A stretch of 64,000 nt of DNA from NCBI RefSeq assembly GCF_022348165.1, contig NZ_JAKRFI010000003.1, forward strand, positions 62,001-126,000, written 5' to 3'. This document shows positions 26,251 to 35,093 of the stretch, in pieces (within the stretch, counting starts at the first letter, position 1; each line of letters opens with the position of its first letter). The DNA is from Halomonas sp. McH1-25 (GTDB lineage: Bacteria > Pseudomonadota > Gammaproteobacteria > Pseudomonadales > Halomonadaceae). Both the position numbers and the translations under genes were made by a program. The notes beneath the pieces were generated by a model. That model was not told the DNA's origin and ran no database searches. It saw only the letters and a program-made list of their open reading frames with translations.

Positions 26251-27285
26251 TCAGGGCCCCCCGCTGCCGCCTGTGGCGCTATAGACTTGGCCGGTCGCGT
26301 AACTGGAATCCTGTGAAGCGAGCAGGACATAAATGGGTGCGAGTTCCACCGGCTGCCCCGGACGGCCCATCGGCGTGGAACTCCCGAAGTGTTCGACCAC
26401 GCTCTGCGGCTGGCCTCCGCTGACCTGCAACGGGGTCCAGAACGGCCCCGGAGCGACGGCATTGACTCGAATGCCCTGTTTTATGACCTGCTGGGCCAGT
26501 GATTTGGTGAAGGCAACGATGGCAGCCTTGGTTTGCGAATAGTCCAGGAGGTTGGCAGCCGGATCGTAGGCGACGACGGACGTGGTGTTGACGATCGAAG
26601 CCCCCTCCGGCATGTGCGGTATAGCGGCCTTGGTGATCCAGAACATGGCGTAGAGATTGGTTTTCAGCGTTGCATCGAACTGCTCGGTGGTAATGTCGAG
26701 AATCGATGGCTGTGCCTGCTGTCTGGCCGCGTTGTTGACGAGAATGTCGAGTCCACCGAGTTCTTGTCGTGCCGTGTCGACGAGTTGCTGACAGAAAGCC
26801 TCGTCGCGGATGTCGCCGGGGATGGCCACGGCCTTGCGACCGGCATTCCGGATCAGCTCGATCACTTCCTGCGCGTCCGGTTCCTCCACATCCAGATAGT
26901 TGATTGCCACATCCGCCCCTTCGCGTGCATAGGCAATCGCCGCGGCACGACCGATGCCAGAGTCGCCGCCGGTAATCAACGCCTTGCGACCGGTCAGTCT
27001 GCCCGCGCCTTCATAGCTGGTTTCGCCATGATCCGGGCGTGGCGTCATCTCGCTGGCTAGCCCCGGCCACTCCTGGGGTTGGCGCGGAAACGGCGGCTGG
27101 GGGTACTGATTGGTGGGGTCTTGCATCGCCGCCACGATACCCGCGCGCTCTTGTCCGGCACCACCCTGCGCTGACGATTGCTGAGCGAATGCCGGTGCAG
27201 CAGCCGCTGCTGCAAATCCCGAAGCCAGCCCGCCGACTACCCGCCGACGAACAGGGTCGAACTTTGTGTCAGATTCAGATTCCAT
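26251..27285 (-). CDS. SDR-family oxidoreductase with Tat-like signal
   Basis: This 344-residue protein is a short-chain dehydrogenase with an unusual N-terminus: R-R-R-V-V-G-G then the hydrophobic L-A-S-G-F-A-A-A-A-A-A-P-A-F-A, which looks like a twin-arginine signal. The catalytic core (about 95-340) has the cofactor motif T-G-G-D-S-G-I-G-R-A, N-N-A-A-R and the Y-S-Q-T-K-A Tyr-Lys pair. It resembles YghA-like SDRs. It is the first gene of a four-gene operon; GGAGGTGAAGTG precedes the ATG. Folded export fits the Tat idea; substrate unknown. Confidence 0.87.
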   Translation of the reverse strand: MESESDTKFDPVRRRVVGGLASGFAAAAAAPAFAQQSSAQGGAGQERAGIVAAMQDPTNQYPQPPFPRQPQEWPGLASEMTPRPDHGETSYEGAGRLTGRKALITGGDSGIGRAAAIAYAREGADVAINYLDVEEPDAQEVIELIRNAGRKAVAIPGDIRDEAFCQQLVDTARQELGGLDILVNNAARQQAQPSILDITTEQFDATLKTNLYAMFWITKAAIPHMPEGASIVNTTSVVAYDPAANLLDYSQTKAAIVAFTKSLAQQVIKQGIRVNAVAPGPFWTPLQVSGGQPQSVVEHFGSSTPMGRPGQPVELAPIYVLLASQDSSYATGQVYSATGGSGGP

Positions 27286-27531
27286 TCACTTCACCTCCGA
27301 TTTTGTAGGGGGGCAGGTTAAAGGCGAGCAGTCCATGGTCTCGCTCCTGAGAAGACAACTAGATGAGGCTTCCTTCTAGAACCTAGTCGTAAACGATTAA
27401 GAGACAAACCAATCGCAGTAACGGAACGTTGCGTCATCGTAAGGGAAGAAGATTCGCCGCCATGGCCTGGGATGGCTAGAATCGCAAGGCAGAGGATCTG
27501 TTGTCTGCTTCTGTACGAGAGGGAGCCTGTC

Positions 27532-28011
27532 TTGGCCGAGAGCGATATCGATCTCCTGAAGTTCTACCGCAGCGAAATCCAGTTCCAAAGCTCGTTACTG
27601 GCGGGCCGGCTGAACGCCTTCATCTCGTCTCAGTCCTTTCTGGTCATTGCCTATGCCATGACGGCAAGCAGTCTGATCGGTCAGTGGCAGGCCCCGTTCA
27701 CGCTCCTGTTTCCACCCTTTTTGGCACTACTTGGGCTAACGCTGGCATTACAAGCCTGGCCTGGCATCAAGGCGGCCTACGTCGTGCTTGGCGAATGGGA
27801 GCAACGCCAGGATGAGCTGCTTGCCGTCTCCCGGGAACTCAAGAAATATGACCTGCACGCGGCAGAGCGCAGCCCGGAAAGCCAACATTCTGGAATCGCC
27901 TGGAAGCATTTTCGTCAAGGCGCCCTGTTCCCCCGTTATGCGCCTTGGCTCTTTAGTACGGCCTGGTGTTTCTTCGCCAGTCTGCCGGTAGTATTGTTTT
28001 TCACTCATTGA
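27532..28011 (+). CDS. small membrane protein, unknown family
   Basis: This ~159-residue protein has an N-terminal amphipathic region (E-S-D-I-D-L-L-K-F-Y-R-S-E-I-Q), two hydrophobic helices (A-Y-A-M-T-A-S-S-L-I and L-F-P-P-F-L-A-L-L-G-L-T-L-A-L-Q-A-W) and a last helix at the C-terminus. It is an inner-membrane protein of unknown function. I chose a TTG at 27532 with GAGGGAG upstream; an ATG at 27472 is in frame and extends it by 20 residues, but its ribosome site is weak. It lies 63 bases before the peroxiredoxin gene. Confidence 0.65.
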   Translation: MAESDIDLLKFYRSEIQFQSSLLAGRLNAFISSQSFLVIAYAMTASSLIGQWQAPFTLLFPPFLALLGLTLALQAWPGIKAAYVVLGEWEQRQDELLAVSRELKKYDLHAAERSPESQHSGIAWKHFRQGALFPRYAPWLFSTAWCFFASLPVVLFFTH

Positions 28012-28074
28012 CGCTGCAGCATCTGGATAAAGGCAGCCCGACAGCCTTTTCACATTGCAACCAGGAAGCATGCC

Positions 28075-28551
28075 ATGACCATTGCCACCGGCGACAAGAT
28101 TCCCGACGTAACGATCAAGACCAACGGCGCCAACGGCCCCGAGGACATCTCGACCGGCGAGTTGTTCGCCGGCAAGCGCGTCGTGCTGTTCGGCGTACCC
28201 GGCGCCTTCACGCCCGGCTGTTCCAACACCCATATGCCCGGCTTCGTGATCAAAGCCGACGAGATCCTTGCCAAGGGCGTCGATACCATCGCTTGCATGG
28301 CGGTCAACGACGCCTTCGTGATGGGCGCTTGGCAGGAAAACCAGAATGCCCAGGCATTCACCATGCTCGCCGACGGCAACGCCGAATTCACCCAAGCGCT
28401 CGGCCTGGAGATGGATGCCAGTGGCGCCGGTATGGGCACGCGCTGCAAGCGCTTCGCGCTGATCGCCAACGACGGCGTGGTGGAATACATCGGCGTGGAT
28501 CCCAAAGGCGTTCAGGAAAGCAGTGCCGATAGCGTTCTCGACAGGCTTTGA
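28075..28551 (+). CDS. Prx5-type peroxiredoxin
   Basis: This 158-residue protein has the peroxiredoxin catalytic motif V-P-G-A-F-T-P-G-C with peroxidatic Cys49, and a second Cys near 75 (I-A-C-M-A-V). It is a Prx5/hybrid-peroxiredoxin type that reduces hydrogen peroxide and organic peroxides with thiol donors such as glutathione/glutaredoxin. Length is normal. A hairpin terminator follows. The upstream membrane gene is on the same strand, 63 bases away, and may be co-transcribed. Confidence 0.93.
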   Translation: MTIATGDKIPDVTIKTNGANGPEDISTGELFAGKRVVLFGVPGAFTPGCSNTHMPGFVIKADEILAKGVDTIACMAVNDAFVMGAWQENQNAQAFTMLADGNAEFTQALGLEMDASGAGMGTRCKRFALIANDGVVEYIGVDPKGVQESSADSVLDRL

Positions 28552-28571
28552 GAATACCCCACCTCACGGAT

Positions 28572-28593
28572 GAAGCCGGCCCCCACCGGCTTC
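28572..28593 (+). terminator. peroxiredoxin terminator
   Basis: Stem GAAGCCGG/CCGGCTTC with a six-base loop, followed by CCCCTTTCTTG. It starts 21 bases past the stop. Confidence 0.7.
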
Positions 28594-28663
28594 CCCTTTC
28601 TTGTGCAGGCGCTTCCGCCAGGCATCGGCAACGCGCCACTTGACAGCATAGTCGCATCTCCTA

Positions 28664-28683
28664 ATTTAACTGTTCAGTTAAAT
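28664..28683. promoter_or_regulatory. perfect 20-bp dyad, TetR-like operator candidate
   Basis: Arms ATTTAACTG and CAGTTAAAT with a two-base centre. The sequence resembles TetR-family operators. It lies 92 bases before the MFS start. No TetR gene is in this window. Confidence 0.4.
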
Positions 28684-28688
28684 AGCCT

Positions 28689-28718
28689 AAAGGATCAGAG
28701 GCTTTCCTCTGATCCTTT
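28689..28718 (+). terminator. hairpin between the dyad and the MFS gene
   Basis: Stem AAAGGATCAGAGG/CCTCTGATCCTTT with a four-base loop; the arms are thirteen bases. It ends 56 bases before the MFS start. It is too far from the peroxiredoxin stop to be its only terminator; it may also attenuate the MFS leader. Confidence 0.6.
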
Positions 28719-28774
28719 GGTTGGCATGTTCGCTGCATAAGGTTAGCTACCCTCATTGGCACAAGGAGAATGGC

Positions 28775-30070
28775 ATGCGGTCGTTACTGCATCCCATCCG
28801 TGCGGTATTAGGAAGTGTAGCGCTCCTACTGCTCGGCAATGGACTGATCAATACACTGTTGACTCTGCGGGGTACTGAAGAGAACTTTTCGACGACAATG
28901 CTGGGCATCATCATGTCCGGCTACTTTGTGGGTTTCACTTGCGGCACATGGGTCAGTAGTCGCCTGATTCGTCGCATCGGCCATATACGCACCTTTGGAT
29001 TCTGCGCAGCGATTTGCGCCTCCGGCGCGCTGCTCCACGTCATTTTCGTCAATCCGTGGGCCTGGTTGGCTCTACGCTTCATCTATGGGCTTTCCTTCGT
29101 GACACTGATGACGGTCATCGAAAGCTGGCTCAACAGCAAGGCGGCCAGTCACGAACGCGGTCGCATCTTCGCCATTTACATGCTGGTCAATCTGGGCGCC
29201 ATCGCCGTGGCCCAGCAGATTCTGCGCCTGGACACCCCCGATGGTTTTCTGCTGTTCTCTTTGACCGCAATCCTGATTTGCTGGGCTCTGCTACCGATCA
29301 CCATGACCCGGCGCGCACCGCCGACGATACCCGATCGCCCCAAGAGCAGCCTCAAGGCCCTGATTGGCTTCGCGCCGCTGGCGGTCACGGCCTCTGCCCT
29401 GTCGGGCCTGGCCATGGGCGCGTTCTGGGCGATGACACCGATCTATGCCAAGGCGCTGGGCTATGACGTCGGCGGCATCGGCCTGGTGATGAGCGTCACC
29501 ATCCTGGGGGGCGCCTTGCTGCAGATTCCCATCGGCCGGTTCTCGGATCGTCACGATCGCGGACGTGTCATGACCATCGTGGTCATCCTGGCCGCCGCTT
29601 TCGCGGCGCTGATGCCCCTGGCGCCCAGCAGGCCGGTGCTAATGGGACTGTTCTTCGTGTGGGGCGGCCTGTCCTTCTCCATCTACCCTTTGGCCGTGGC
29701 GCAGCTCATCGACCAGTTACATCCTGAAGAAGTCGTCTCCGGCTCGGCCGACATGCTGGTCATGCAGGGGGCCGGCAGCGCCATCGCTCCGATCCTTGCC
29801 GGGGCGATCATGAACGTTCTCGGCGCTGAGGTGCTGCCACTCTACATCGCCGCCGTACTGGCGCTGCTCGGTGCCTACGCTCTCTATCGGCGCCATTATG
29901 TCTCCCCGGTGGTGTATGGCGACACCGCCCACTTCGAGCCATTGGTACAGACCAGCCCCCAGGCGCTGGAGATGCTCTTCGACGATACCCAGCCCGACCT
30001 GTTCGATGATCCGGACTTTTACGAAGAGCACGAACGCCAGCGGATCATCAAGGCGGTAACTCAAACGTGA
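28775..30070 (+). CDS. MFS transporter (YcaD-like)
   Basis: This 431-residue protein has about twelve membrane helices and major-facilitator loops (G-Y-F-V-G-F-T-C-G-T-W, G-R-F-S-D-R-H-D-R-G-R). It resembles YcaD-type MFS proteins. Substrate is unknown. I chose the ATG at 28775, preceded by AAGGAGAATGGC. An ATTTAACTG dyad and a hairpin lie upstream, so TetR-type control is possible. It is convergent with the ECF sigma factor gene, only two bases away. Confidence 0.87.
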   Translation: MRSLLHPIRAVLGSVALLLLGNGLINTLLTLRGTEENFSTTMLGIIMSGYFVGFTCGTWVSSRLIRRIGHIRTFGFCAAICASGALLHVIFVNPWAWLALRFIYGLSFVTLMTVIESWLNSKAASHERGRIFAIYMLVNLGAIAVAQQILRLDTPDGFLLFSLTAILICWALLPITMTRRAPPTIPDRPKSSLKALIGFAPLAVTASALSGLAMGAFWAMTPIYAKALGYDVGGIGLVMSVTILGGALLQIPIGRFSDRHDRGRVMTIVVILAAAFAALMPLAPSRPVLMGLFFVWGGLSFSIYPLAVAQLIDQLHPEEVVSGSADMLVMQGAGSAIAPILAGAIMNVLGAEVLPLYIAAVLALLGAYALYRRHYVSPVVYGDTAHFEPLVQTSPQALEMLFDDTQPDLFDDPDFYEEHERQRIIKAVTQT

Positions 30071-30072
30071 CC

Positions 30073-31305
30073 TTAACCCAGTGAGTCCAACTGCCGGGTT
30101 AGAAACTGGCGCTCCGGCTGTTGCACGCAAAAGGCCAGGGCCTGCCGATAGGCGGCCCTGGCCTCGTTCATTCGACCCACCTGACGGTACAAGTCAGCTT
30201 GAGCGGCATAGGCCAAGTGGTAGTCCTGTAGTTCCCCTCGCGCAAGAAGGGCGTCGATCAGCGCCAGACCTGCTTCTGGGCCTTCATACATGGCCACGGC
30301 AACTGCCCGGTTGAGTTCGGCTACGGGGGAAGGCTCGATACGTAGCAGCACGTCGTAAAGGCCAATGATCTGTAGCCAGTCAGTTTCGGCCGCGCTGGCG
30401 GCCTCGGCATGCACGGCGGCGATGGCCGCTTGCAATGTATACGGCCCGAAGCGCCGGGACTTCAAGGCCAGCTCAACTAACGCTCCCCCTTCGGCGATCC
30501 CCTCCTGACACCAGTGCAAGCGATCCTGGTCACTGAGGCGTACCAATTCTCCTGTCGGCGAGACCCGCGCCTCACGCCGCGACTCATGAAGCAGCATCAA
30601 CGCCAGCAGCCCCACCGCCTCGGGTTCAGGCAATAGTCCGACGAGCAGCCTGCCAATACGGATTGCCTCATCAGACAAGTCGACACGTGTCAGCGCACTG
30701 CCGGACGACGCCGAATATCCCTCATTGAAAACCAGGTAAATCACACGAAGTACGCTCTCCATACGCTCGGGCAACTCGTCGCGCGACGGTACCTGATAGG
30801 GAATACCGGCATCGCGAATCTTCGCCTTGGCGCGCACAATGCGCTGCGCCACGGTTGTTGGCGTACAGAGAAATGCGTGTGCGATTTCTTCAGTAGTGAG
30901 CCCACAGATTTCACGCAAGGTAAGCGCTATCTGAGCTGGCGGCGGCAGCGCGGGATGGCAACACGTAAAGATCAGGCGAAGCCGGTCATCCTCGAGTGCC
31001 TCGCTATCGTCTTGCAGCCGGTCTTCGGCATTGACCTCGATCTGACGGGCAAGCTCGGCTTGGGATGCATCGAAGCGCGCCCGACGGCGCAGGTTATCGA
31101 TCGCCTTGAAACGCCCGGCCGAAACCAGCCAGGCGCGAGGATTGTCCGGCACCCCGTCTCGCTGCCATTGCACTATCGCCGCGGTAAAGGCGTCATGAAG
31201 CGCCTCCTCGGCCAGATCGAAGTCCCCGAGCAAACGAATCAGCGTCGCCAGGACACGTCGTGAATCGTGCCGATAGATAGCAGAGATAACCTGACCGTAA
31301 GCCAT
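30073..31305 (-). CDS. ECF sigma factor with C-terminal TPR-like extension (ECF42 type)
   Basis: This 410-residue protein is a large sigma-70 factor. Region 2 (about 10-80: H-D-S-R-R-V-L-A-T-L-I, A-E-E-A-L-H-D-A-F) and region 4 (about 125-185: L-T-L-R-E-I-C-G-L-T-T-E-E-I-A-H-A-F) are clear, followed by a long helical C-terminal part of TPR type (about 200-410). This layout is ECF42, which usually sits next to a DGPF/YCII protein; one lies 89 bases upstream in the same direction. No classical anti-sigma gene is seen. Its regulon is not known. Confidence 0.85.
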   Translation of the reverse strand: MAYGQVISAIYRHDSRRVLATLIRLLGDFDLAEEALHDAFTAAIVQWQRDGVPDNPRAWLVSAGRFKAIDNLRRRARFDASQAELARQIEVNAEDRLQDDSEALEDDRLRLIFTCCHPALPPPAQIALTLREICGLTTEEIAHAFLCTPTTVAQRIVRAKAKIRDAGIPYQVPSRDELPERMESVLRVIYLVFNEGYSASSGSALTRVDLSDEAIRIGRLLVGLLPEPEAVGLLALMLLHESRREARVSPTGELVRLSDQDRLHWCQEGIAEGGALVELALKSRRFGPYTLQAAIAAVHAEAASAAETDWLQIIGLYDVLLRIEPSPVAELNRAVAVAMYEGPEAGLALIDALLARGELQDYHLAYAAQADLYRQVGRMNEARAAYRQALAFCVQQPERQFLTRQLDSLG

Positions 31306-31394
31306 GTCAGCCGGTACTTCTTTTCATGAATCGCTGCCCAAGCTTTACCGTAGCAGCAGCAACATGGAGACGAGCCATGCTGAATGCCACGTTC

Positions 31395-31778
31395 TCATGG
31401 ACTACTGGCCTCCTGCATATCCAAGGGCTGAGTCGGCACGCCAAGTTCACGCACCGGCCGCACTTCGACGCTACCGACCCGTGCCGCCGGAATCTTCGCC
31501 GACAGCTGCAGCGCTTCATTCAAGTCACGCGCCTCTATCAGGTAGAAGCCCGCCAGCTGTTCCTTGGTTTCCGCGAAGGGGCCGTCGGTGATCGTCATCT
31601 TGCCGTTGCGCACTCGTACCGTCGTTGCCGTGGTTACCGATTGCAGCGCCTCGGCAACGACCATGCGCCCGCTGGCCTGGACGCTTTCGGCATACGCCAG
31701 GCATTCCTCGTCACGGGGACTGTCAGGCAAGCTATGCAGGGTGGACTCGCTGCAATAGACCAGGCAAAGGTATTTCAT
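31395..31778 (-). CDS. YCII-related DGPF-domain protein
   Basis: This 127-residue protein has the DGPF motif (M-T-I-T-D-G-P-F-A-E-T-K-E) and the start M-K-Y-L-C-L-V-Y, both typical of YCII-related proteins linked to ECF sigma factors. It may act as a partner or target of the sigma factor downstream, but its biochemical role is unknown. I chose the ATG at 31778, with AAGGAG eight bases upstream; the GTG at 31787 is too close to that site. Confidence 0.85.
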   Translation of the reverse strand: MKYLCLVYCSESTLHSLPDSPRDEECLAYAESVQASGRMVVAEALQSVTTATTVRVRNGKMTITDGPFAETKEQLAGFYLIEARDLNEALQLSAKIPAARVGSVEVRPVRELGVPTQPLDMQEASSP

Positions 31779-31968
31779 GACGGGCACTCCTTCATGGTGG
31801 GGACATGAAGTTGTCGAACGACAGCCGCCGGAATCGACAGCCTGATCTTTTTATAGCGTTAAAGCGCTGCTAATGCCGAGACCACCAAGCGCTCTTCATC
31901 TGTCGCTACACACTGCAGCCCTGCGCTGGCCATGCTAAAACAGAGCTTTAATCGTCAACGGACACACC

Positions 31969-32346
31969 ATGACCCGAACCCGCCATATCACGCCTCGCTT
32001 TCAGTTGCGTCTCGTCGCGGACAAGGATGTCGTACTCGGCCCCGGCAAGGCCGACCTGCTGGAAGCGATCGAACGCACCGGCTCGATCGCCTCGGCAAGC
32101 CGCGAACTCGGCATGAGCTACAAGAAAGGATGGCAGCTCATCGACACCATGAACCGGCACCTGCCAACTCCCGTCATCGAGACCCGCTCGGGAGGCAATC
32201 AACGCGGCGGCGCCTGCCTGACCCCACTGGGTCAAGAGATATTGCGTCGCTACCGCGCCCTGCAGGAGCGTCTGTCTCCTCAGCATTGCCGCGAAGCTCA
32301 AGAATTGCTGGCCCTGGTGGAAGCGACACCAGAAGCCTCATCCTGA
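31969..32346 (+). CDS. ModE-like N-terminal-domain regulator
   Basis: This 125-residue protein is a winged helix of the ModE N-terminal type (L-G-x-G-K-A-D-L-L-E-A-I-E, G-S-I-A-S-A-S-R-E-L-G-M-S-Y-K-K-G-W, G-G-x-Q-R-G-G-A). It lacks the C-terminal molybdate-binding Mop part of full ModE. It should bind DNA, probably to control the modABC genes directly downstream; the inverted repeat at 32375-32396 is a good site. Molybdate sensing would have to come from another protein. Confidence 0.85.
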   Translation: MTRTRHITPRFQLRLVADKDVVLGPGKADLLEAIERTGSIASASRELGMSYKKGWQLIDTMNRHLPTPVIETRSGGNQRGGACLTPLGQEILRRYRALQERLSPQHCREAQELLALVEATPEASS

Positions 32347-32374
32347 CGCAACCCGCCTGTTTTCCTCGCTTGGC

Positions 32375-32396
32375 ATAGCGTGTATCGAGGCGCTAT
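32375..32396. promoter_or_regulatory. palindrome upstream of modA, candidate ModE-like operator
   Basis: Arms ATAGCG and CGCTAT flank a ten-base centre. A further half-site CATAGCG lies at 32422-32428 just before the modA start, repeating 32374-32380. It sits in the short gap between the ModE-like gene and modA. Confidence 0.5.
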
Positions 32397-32436
32397 AGTG
32401 ATCCCGTTATTTCCAATCATACATAGCGAGAAAGCC

Positions 32437-33234
32437 ATGCCACCTTGCAATGTACTGTGCCGCCGTCTCGCCCGACTTTCCCTGGTTACGCTCGCCATAC
32501 TGGCTCTACCGGTACATGCCTCGCCATCAGTTCACGTCTACGCCGCCGCCTCGCTGACCGATGCGCTGGATGCCGCCGCCGCACGCTACGAGCAAACCCA
32601 TGATGTCGATATCGTGCCGGTGTACGCCTCATCGTCCACTGCCGCCCGACAGGTGGTCAACGGCGCCCCGGCGGATCTCTACTTTTCCGCCAACGAGCGC
32701 TGGATGGACTGGCTCAGTGGCCAGGGCATCGCCCTTCAGGCGCGTACCGATCTGTTGCAGAATCGCCTGGTGCTGATCGCTTCGCCCCAAAACGATGCCG
32801 ACCCTTTCACCCCCGGCGAGGGCGAGCCCCTGATCACCCACCTGGAAGACGACCAACGGCTCGCGGTAGGCGATCCGGCCCACGTCCCCGCCGGAATCTA
32901 CACCAAGCAGGCCTTGGAATCGCTCGGTGAATGGAGCGCTCTCGAACCGCGGCTGGCCCGCGCCGACAACGTGCGTGCCGCATTGGCCCTGGTCGAGCGC
33001 GGCGAGACGCCGTTGGGCATCGTCTATCGCACCGATGCCATGGCCAGCGACAAGGTACGCCAACTTGGCCTGTTTCCGAGCGACGGCCATCCTCCGATCA
33101 CCTACCCCGTCGCGTTGATCGGCGATTCACCTGACGACGCGGCCCGGGATTTTCGGGCCTGGCTGGAGAGCGACGAGGCCTTGTCGGTCTTTACCGATTT
33201 CGGCTTCCTGCCCGCCGATCCTCACGGCCATTGA
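32437..33234 (+). CDS. modA: molybdate-binding periplasmic protein ModA
   Basis: This 265-residue protein has a signal peptide (M-P-P-C-N-V-L-C-R-R-L-A-R-L-S-L-V-T-L-A) cleaved near V-H-A-S, then the ModA fold: V-Y-A-A-A-S-L-T-D-A-L, Y-A-S-S-S-T-A-A-R-Q and A-P-A-D-L-Y-F-S-A. It captures molybdate or tungstate in the periplasm for ModBC. The ATG at 32437 follows GAGAAAG; the frame is open further upstream, but that part overlaps the operator. The imported molybdenum would feed the molybdopterin nitrate reductase encoded at 51790-54522. Confidence 0.93.
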   Translation: MPPCNVLCRRLARLSLVTLAILALPVHASPSVHVYAAASLTDALDAAAARYEQTHDVDIVPVYASSSTAARQVVNGAPADLYFSANERWMDWLSGQGIALQARTDLLQNRLVLIASPQNDADPFTPGEGEPLITHLEDDQRLAVGDPAHVPAGIYTKQALESLGEWSALEPRLARADNVRAALALVERGETPLGIVYRTDAMASDKVRQLGLFPSDGHPPITYPVALIGDSPDDAARDFRAWLESDEALSVFTDFGFLPADPHGH

Positions 33235-33247
33235 TTCGGATATTCCG

Positions 33248-33949
33248 ATGCTTTCCGACGCCGAATGGCAAGCCATTTTCATCAGCCTGCGTGTGGCTGT
33301 GACTGCCGTGGGAGGCATCTTGATACCCGGCGTGGCGTTGGCCTGGCTAATGGCGCGTCATGAGTTCCGCGGCAAGGCGCTGCTCGATGGCATACTGCAC
33401 CTGCCGCTGGTGCTGCCGCCGGTGGTGGTGGGCTATCTGCTGCTGATATCACTGGGGCGCCAGGGCTGGTTGGGCCAGTGGCTGGATAGCTGGTTCGGCG
33501 TGACCCTGCCCTTCACCTGGCAGGGCGCGGCGGTCGCCGCCGGCGTGATGGCCTTTCCGCTGTTGGTGCGCGCCGTGCGGCTGTCCCTTGAAGCCGTGGA
33601 TGTCAATCTGGAAGCTGCGGCCAGTACGCTGGGTGCCAACCGCTGGCGGGTATTCTTCACCATCACCCTGCCACTGGCATTGCCGGGGCTGCTCACCGGG
33701 ACGGTGCTGGCCTTCGCTCGGGCCCTGTCGGAATTCGGGGCGACCATTACGTTCGCTGCCAACATCCCCGGCGAGACGCGCACCTTGCCCCTGGCCCTCT
33801 ATACCCTGATACAGACTCCAGGTGCGGAAGCTGCCGCCGCCCGCCTGTGCGTGATTTCGATCATTATCGCCATGCTGTCGTTGATAGCCTCGGAATGGCT
33901 GGCGCGCCTGGCACGCCGCCGGCTGAGCGAACGCGACAGTCAGCGCTGA
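33248..33949 (+). CDS. modB: molybdate ABC transporter permease ModB
   Basis: This 233-residue membrane protein has about five helices and the permease EAA-type loop (E-A-A-A-S-T-L-G-A-N-R-W-R-V-F-F, then L-P-L-A-L-P-G-L-L-T-G). It forms the channel for ModA and ModC. It starts 13 bases after modA. Length and order are normal. Confidence 0.94.
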   Translation: MLSDAEWQAIFISLRVAVTAVGGILIPGVALAWLMARHEFRGKALLDGILHLPLVLPPVVVGYLLLISLGRQGWLGQWLDSWFGVTLPFTWQGAAVAAGVMAFPLLVRAVRLSLEAVDVNLEAAASTLGANRWRVFFTITLPLALPGLLTGTVLAFARALSEFGATITFAANIPGETRTLPLALYTLIQTPGAEAAAARLCVISIIIAMLSLIASEWLARLARRRLSERDSQR

Positions 33950-33965
33950 CTACGGCTGTTGCCCA

Positions 33966-35093
33966 ATGCATGACGCAACCTCTATCCCTTCGTTGCCACC
34001 GCATTCCGCTTCCGGTCCGGTCTTGCACCTGGACGTGGAGCGCCGCCAGGGCGATTTCCAGTTGCAAGCCCAACTGGCGTTGCCCGCCAGCGGCGTCACG
34101 GCCCTGTTCGGTGCCTCGGGCAGCGGCAAGACCAGCCTGCTGCGCCTGATCGCCGGCCTCGATCGCCCCGACCAAGGCACTATCCGTCTCGGTGAAGAAG
34201 TACTCACCGACACCCGTCGCGGCATTCTGGTGCCGCCCCATCGCCGTCGTCTCGGCGTGGTCTTTCAGGAGGCCCGGTTATTTCCCCACTATCGGGTGCG
34301 CGGCAACCTGACCTACGGCATGCGCGCCGCGATGCGTTCGCGTTTCGAGGCCATCGTCGAACTTCTCGGCATCGCGCATCTGCTGCATCGCTTTCCGACC
34401 ACGCTGTCCGGTGGCGAGGCACGCCGTGTCGCCATTGGCCGGGCACTGCTCACCGCACCGCGGCTGCTGCTGATGGACGAGCCATTGACGGGTCTCGATG
34501 GTGCCCGCAAGCAGGAGCTGCTGCGTTACATCGACCGCCTGGCCCGCGAGATCGACACCCCCATCGTTTACGTTAGCCACGACCCCCACGAACTGACCGC
34601 CATTGCCGATCATCTGGTGCTGCTCGAACATGGACGAATCATCGCCGAGGATCGCCTGGATGCCCTGCTCAACCGCTTCGATCTCACCGAGCATCTGGGC
34701 GGCTTCGATGCCGCATCGGTCATCGTCGTCAGCGTGATCGACCATGAACCGGCCTACGCCTTGACCCACCTGGCCCTGGACGACGGCCAGACCTTGAGCG
34801 TGCCCGCGTTGCACGCCGAGCGCGGCGAGCGCCTGCGTCTGCGCATCCCGGTGCGCGACGTGGCGCTCGCCCTGTCCGAGCCCGACGGCATCAGCTATCG
34901 CAACCGTTTGCACGCCATCATCGAACGCATCGGTCCTCGCGACGATACCCGCACCAGTATCGAATTGAGCCTGAATATCAGCGGCCAGGCTCTGCGTACC
35001 CGGCTGACACGCAAGGCCTTCGATGAAATGGGCCTCGAGGTCGACATGCCGATCGTAGCGTTGATACGCAGCGTGGCATTCGAAGCACGTTGA
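33966..35093 (+). CDS. modC: molybdate ABC transporter ATPase ModC
   Basis: This 375-residue protein has an ABC ATPase domain (Walker A G-A-S-G-S-G-K-T-S, signature LSGGEARRVAIGRALL, Walker B L-L-L-M-D-E-P-L-T-G-L-D, H-loop V-S-H-D-P) and a C-terminal Mop domain (about 295-372) with S-I-E-L-S-L-N-I-S-G-type molybdate binding. It drives ModB. It follows modB by 16 bases, so modABC form one unit. Confidence 0.94.
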   Translation: MHDATSIPSLPPHSASGPVLHLDVERRQGDFQLQAQLALPASGVTALFGASGSGKTSLLRLIAGLDRPDQGTIRLGEEVLTDTRRGILVPPHRRRLGVVFQEARLFPHYRVRGNLTYGMRAAMRSRFEAIVELLGIAHLLHRFPTTLSGGEARRVAIGRALLTAPRLLLMDEPLTGLDGARKQELLRYIDRLAREIDTPIVYVSHDPHELTAIADHLVLLEHGRIIAEDRLDALLNRFDLTEHLGGFDAASVIVVSVIDHEPAYALTHLALDDGQTLSVPALHAERGERLRLRIPVRDVALALSEPDGISYRNRLHAIIERIGPRDDTRTSIELSLNISGQALRTRLTRKAFDEMGLEVDMPIVALIRSVAFEAR

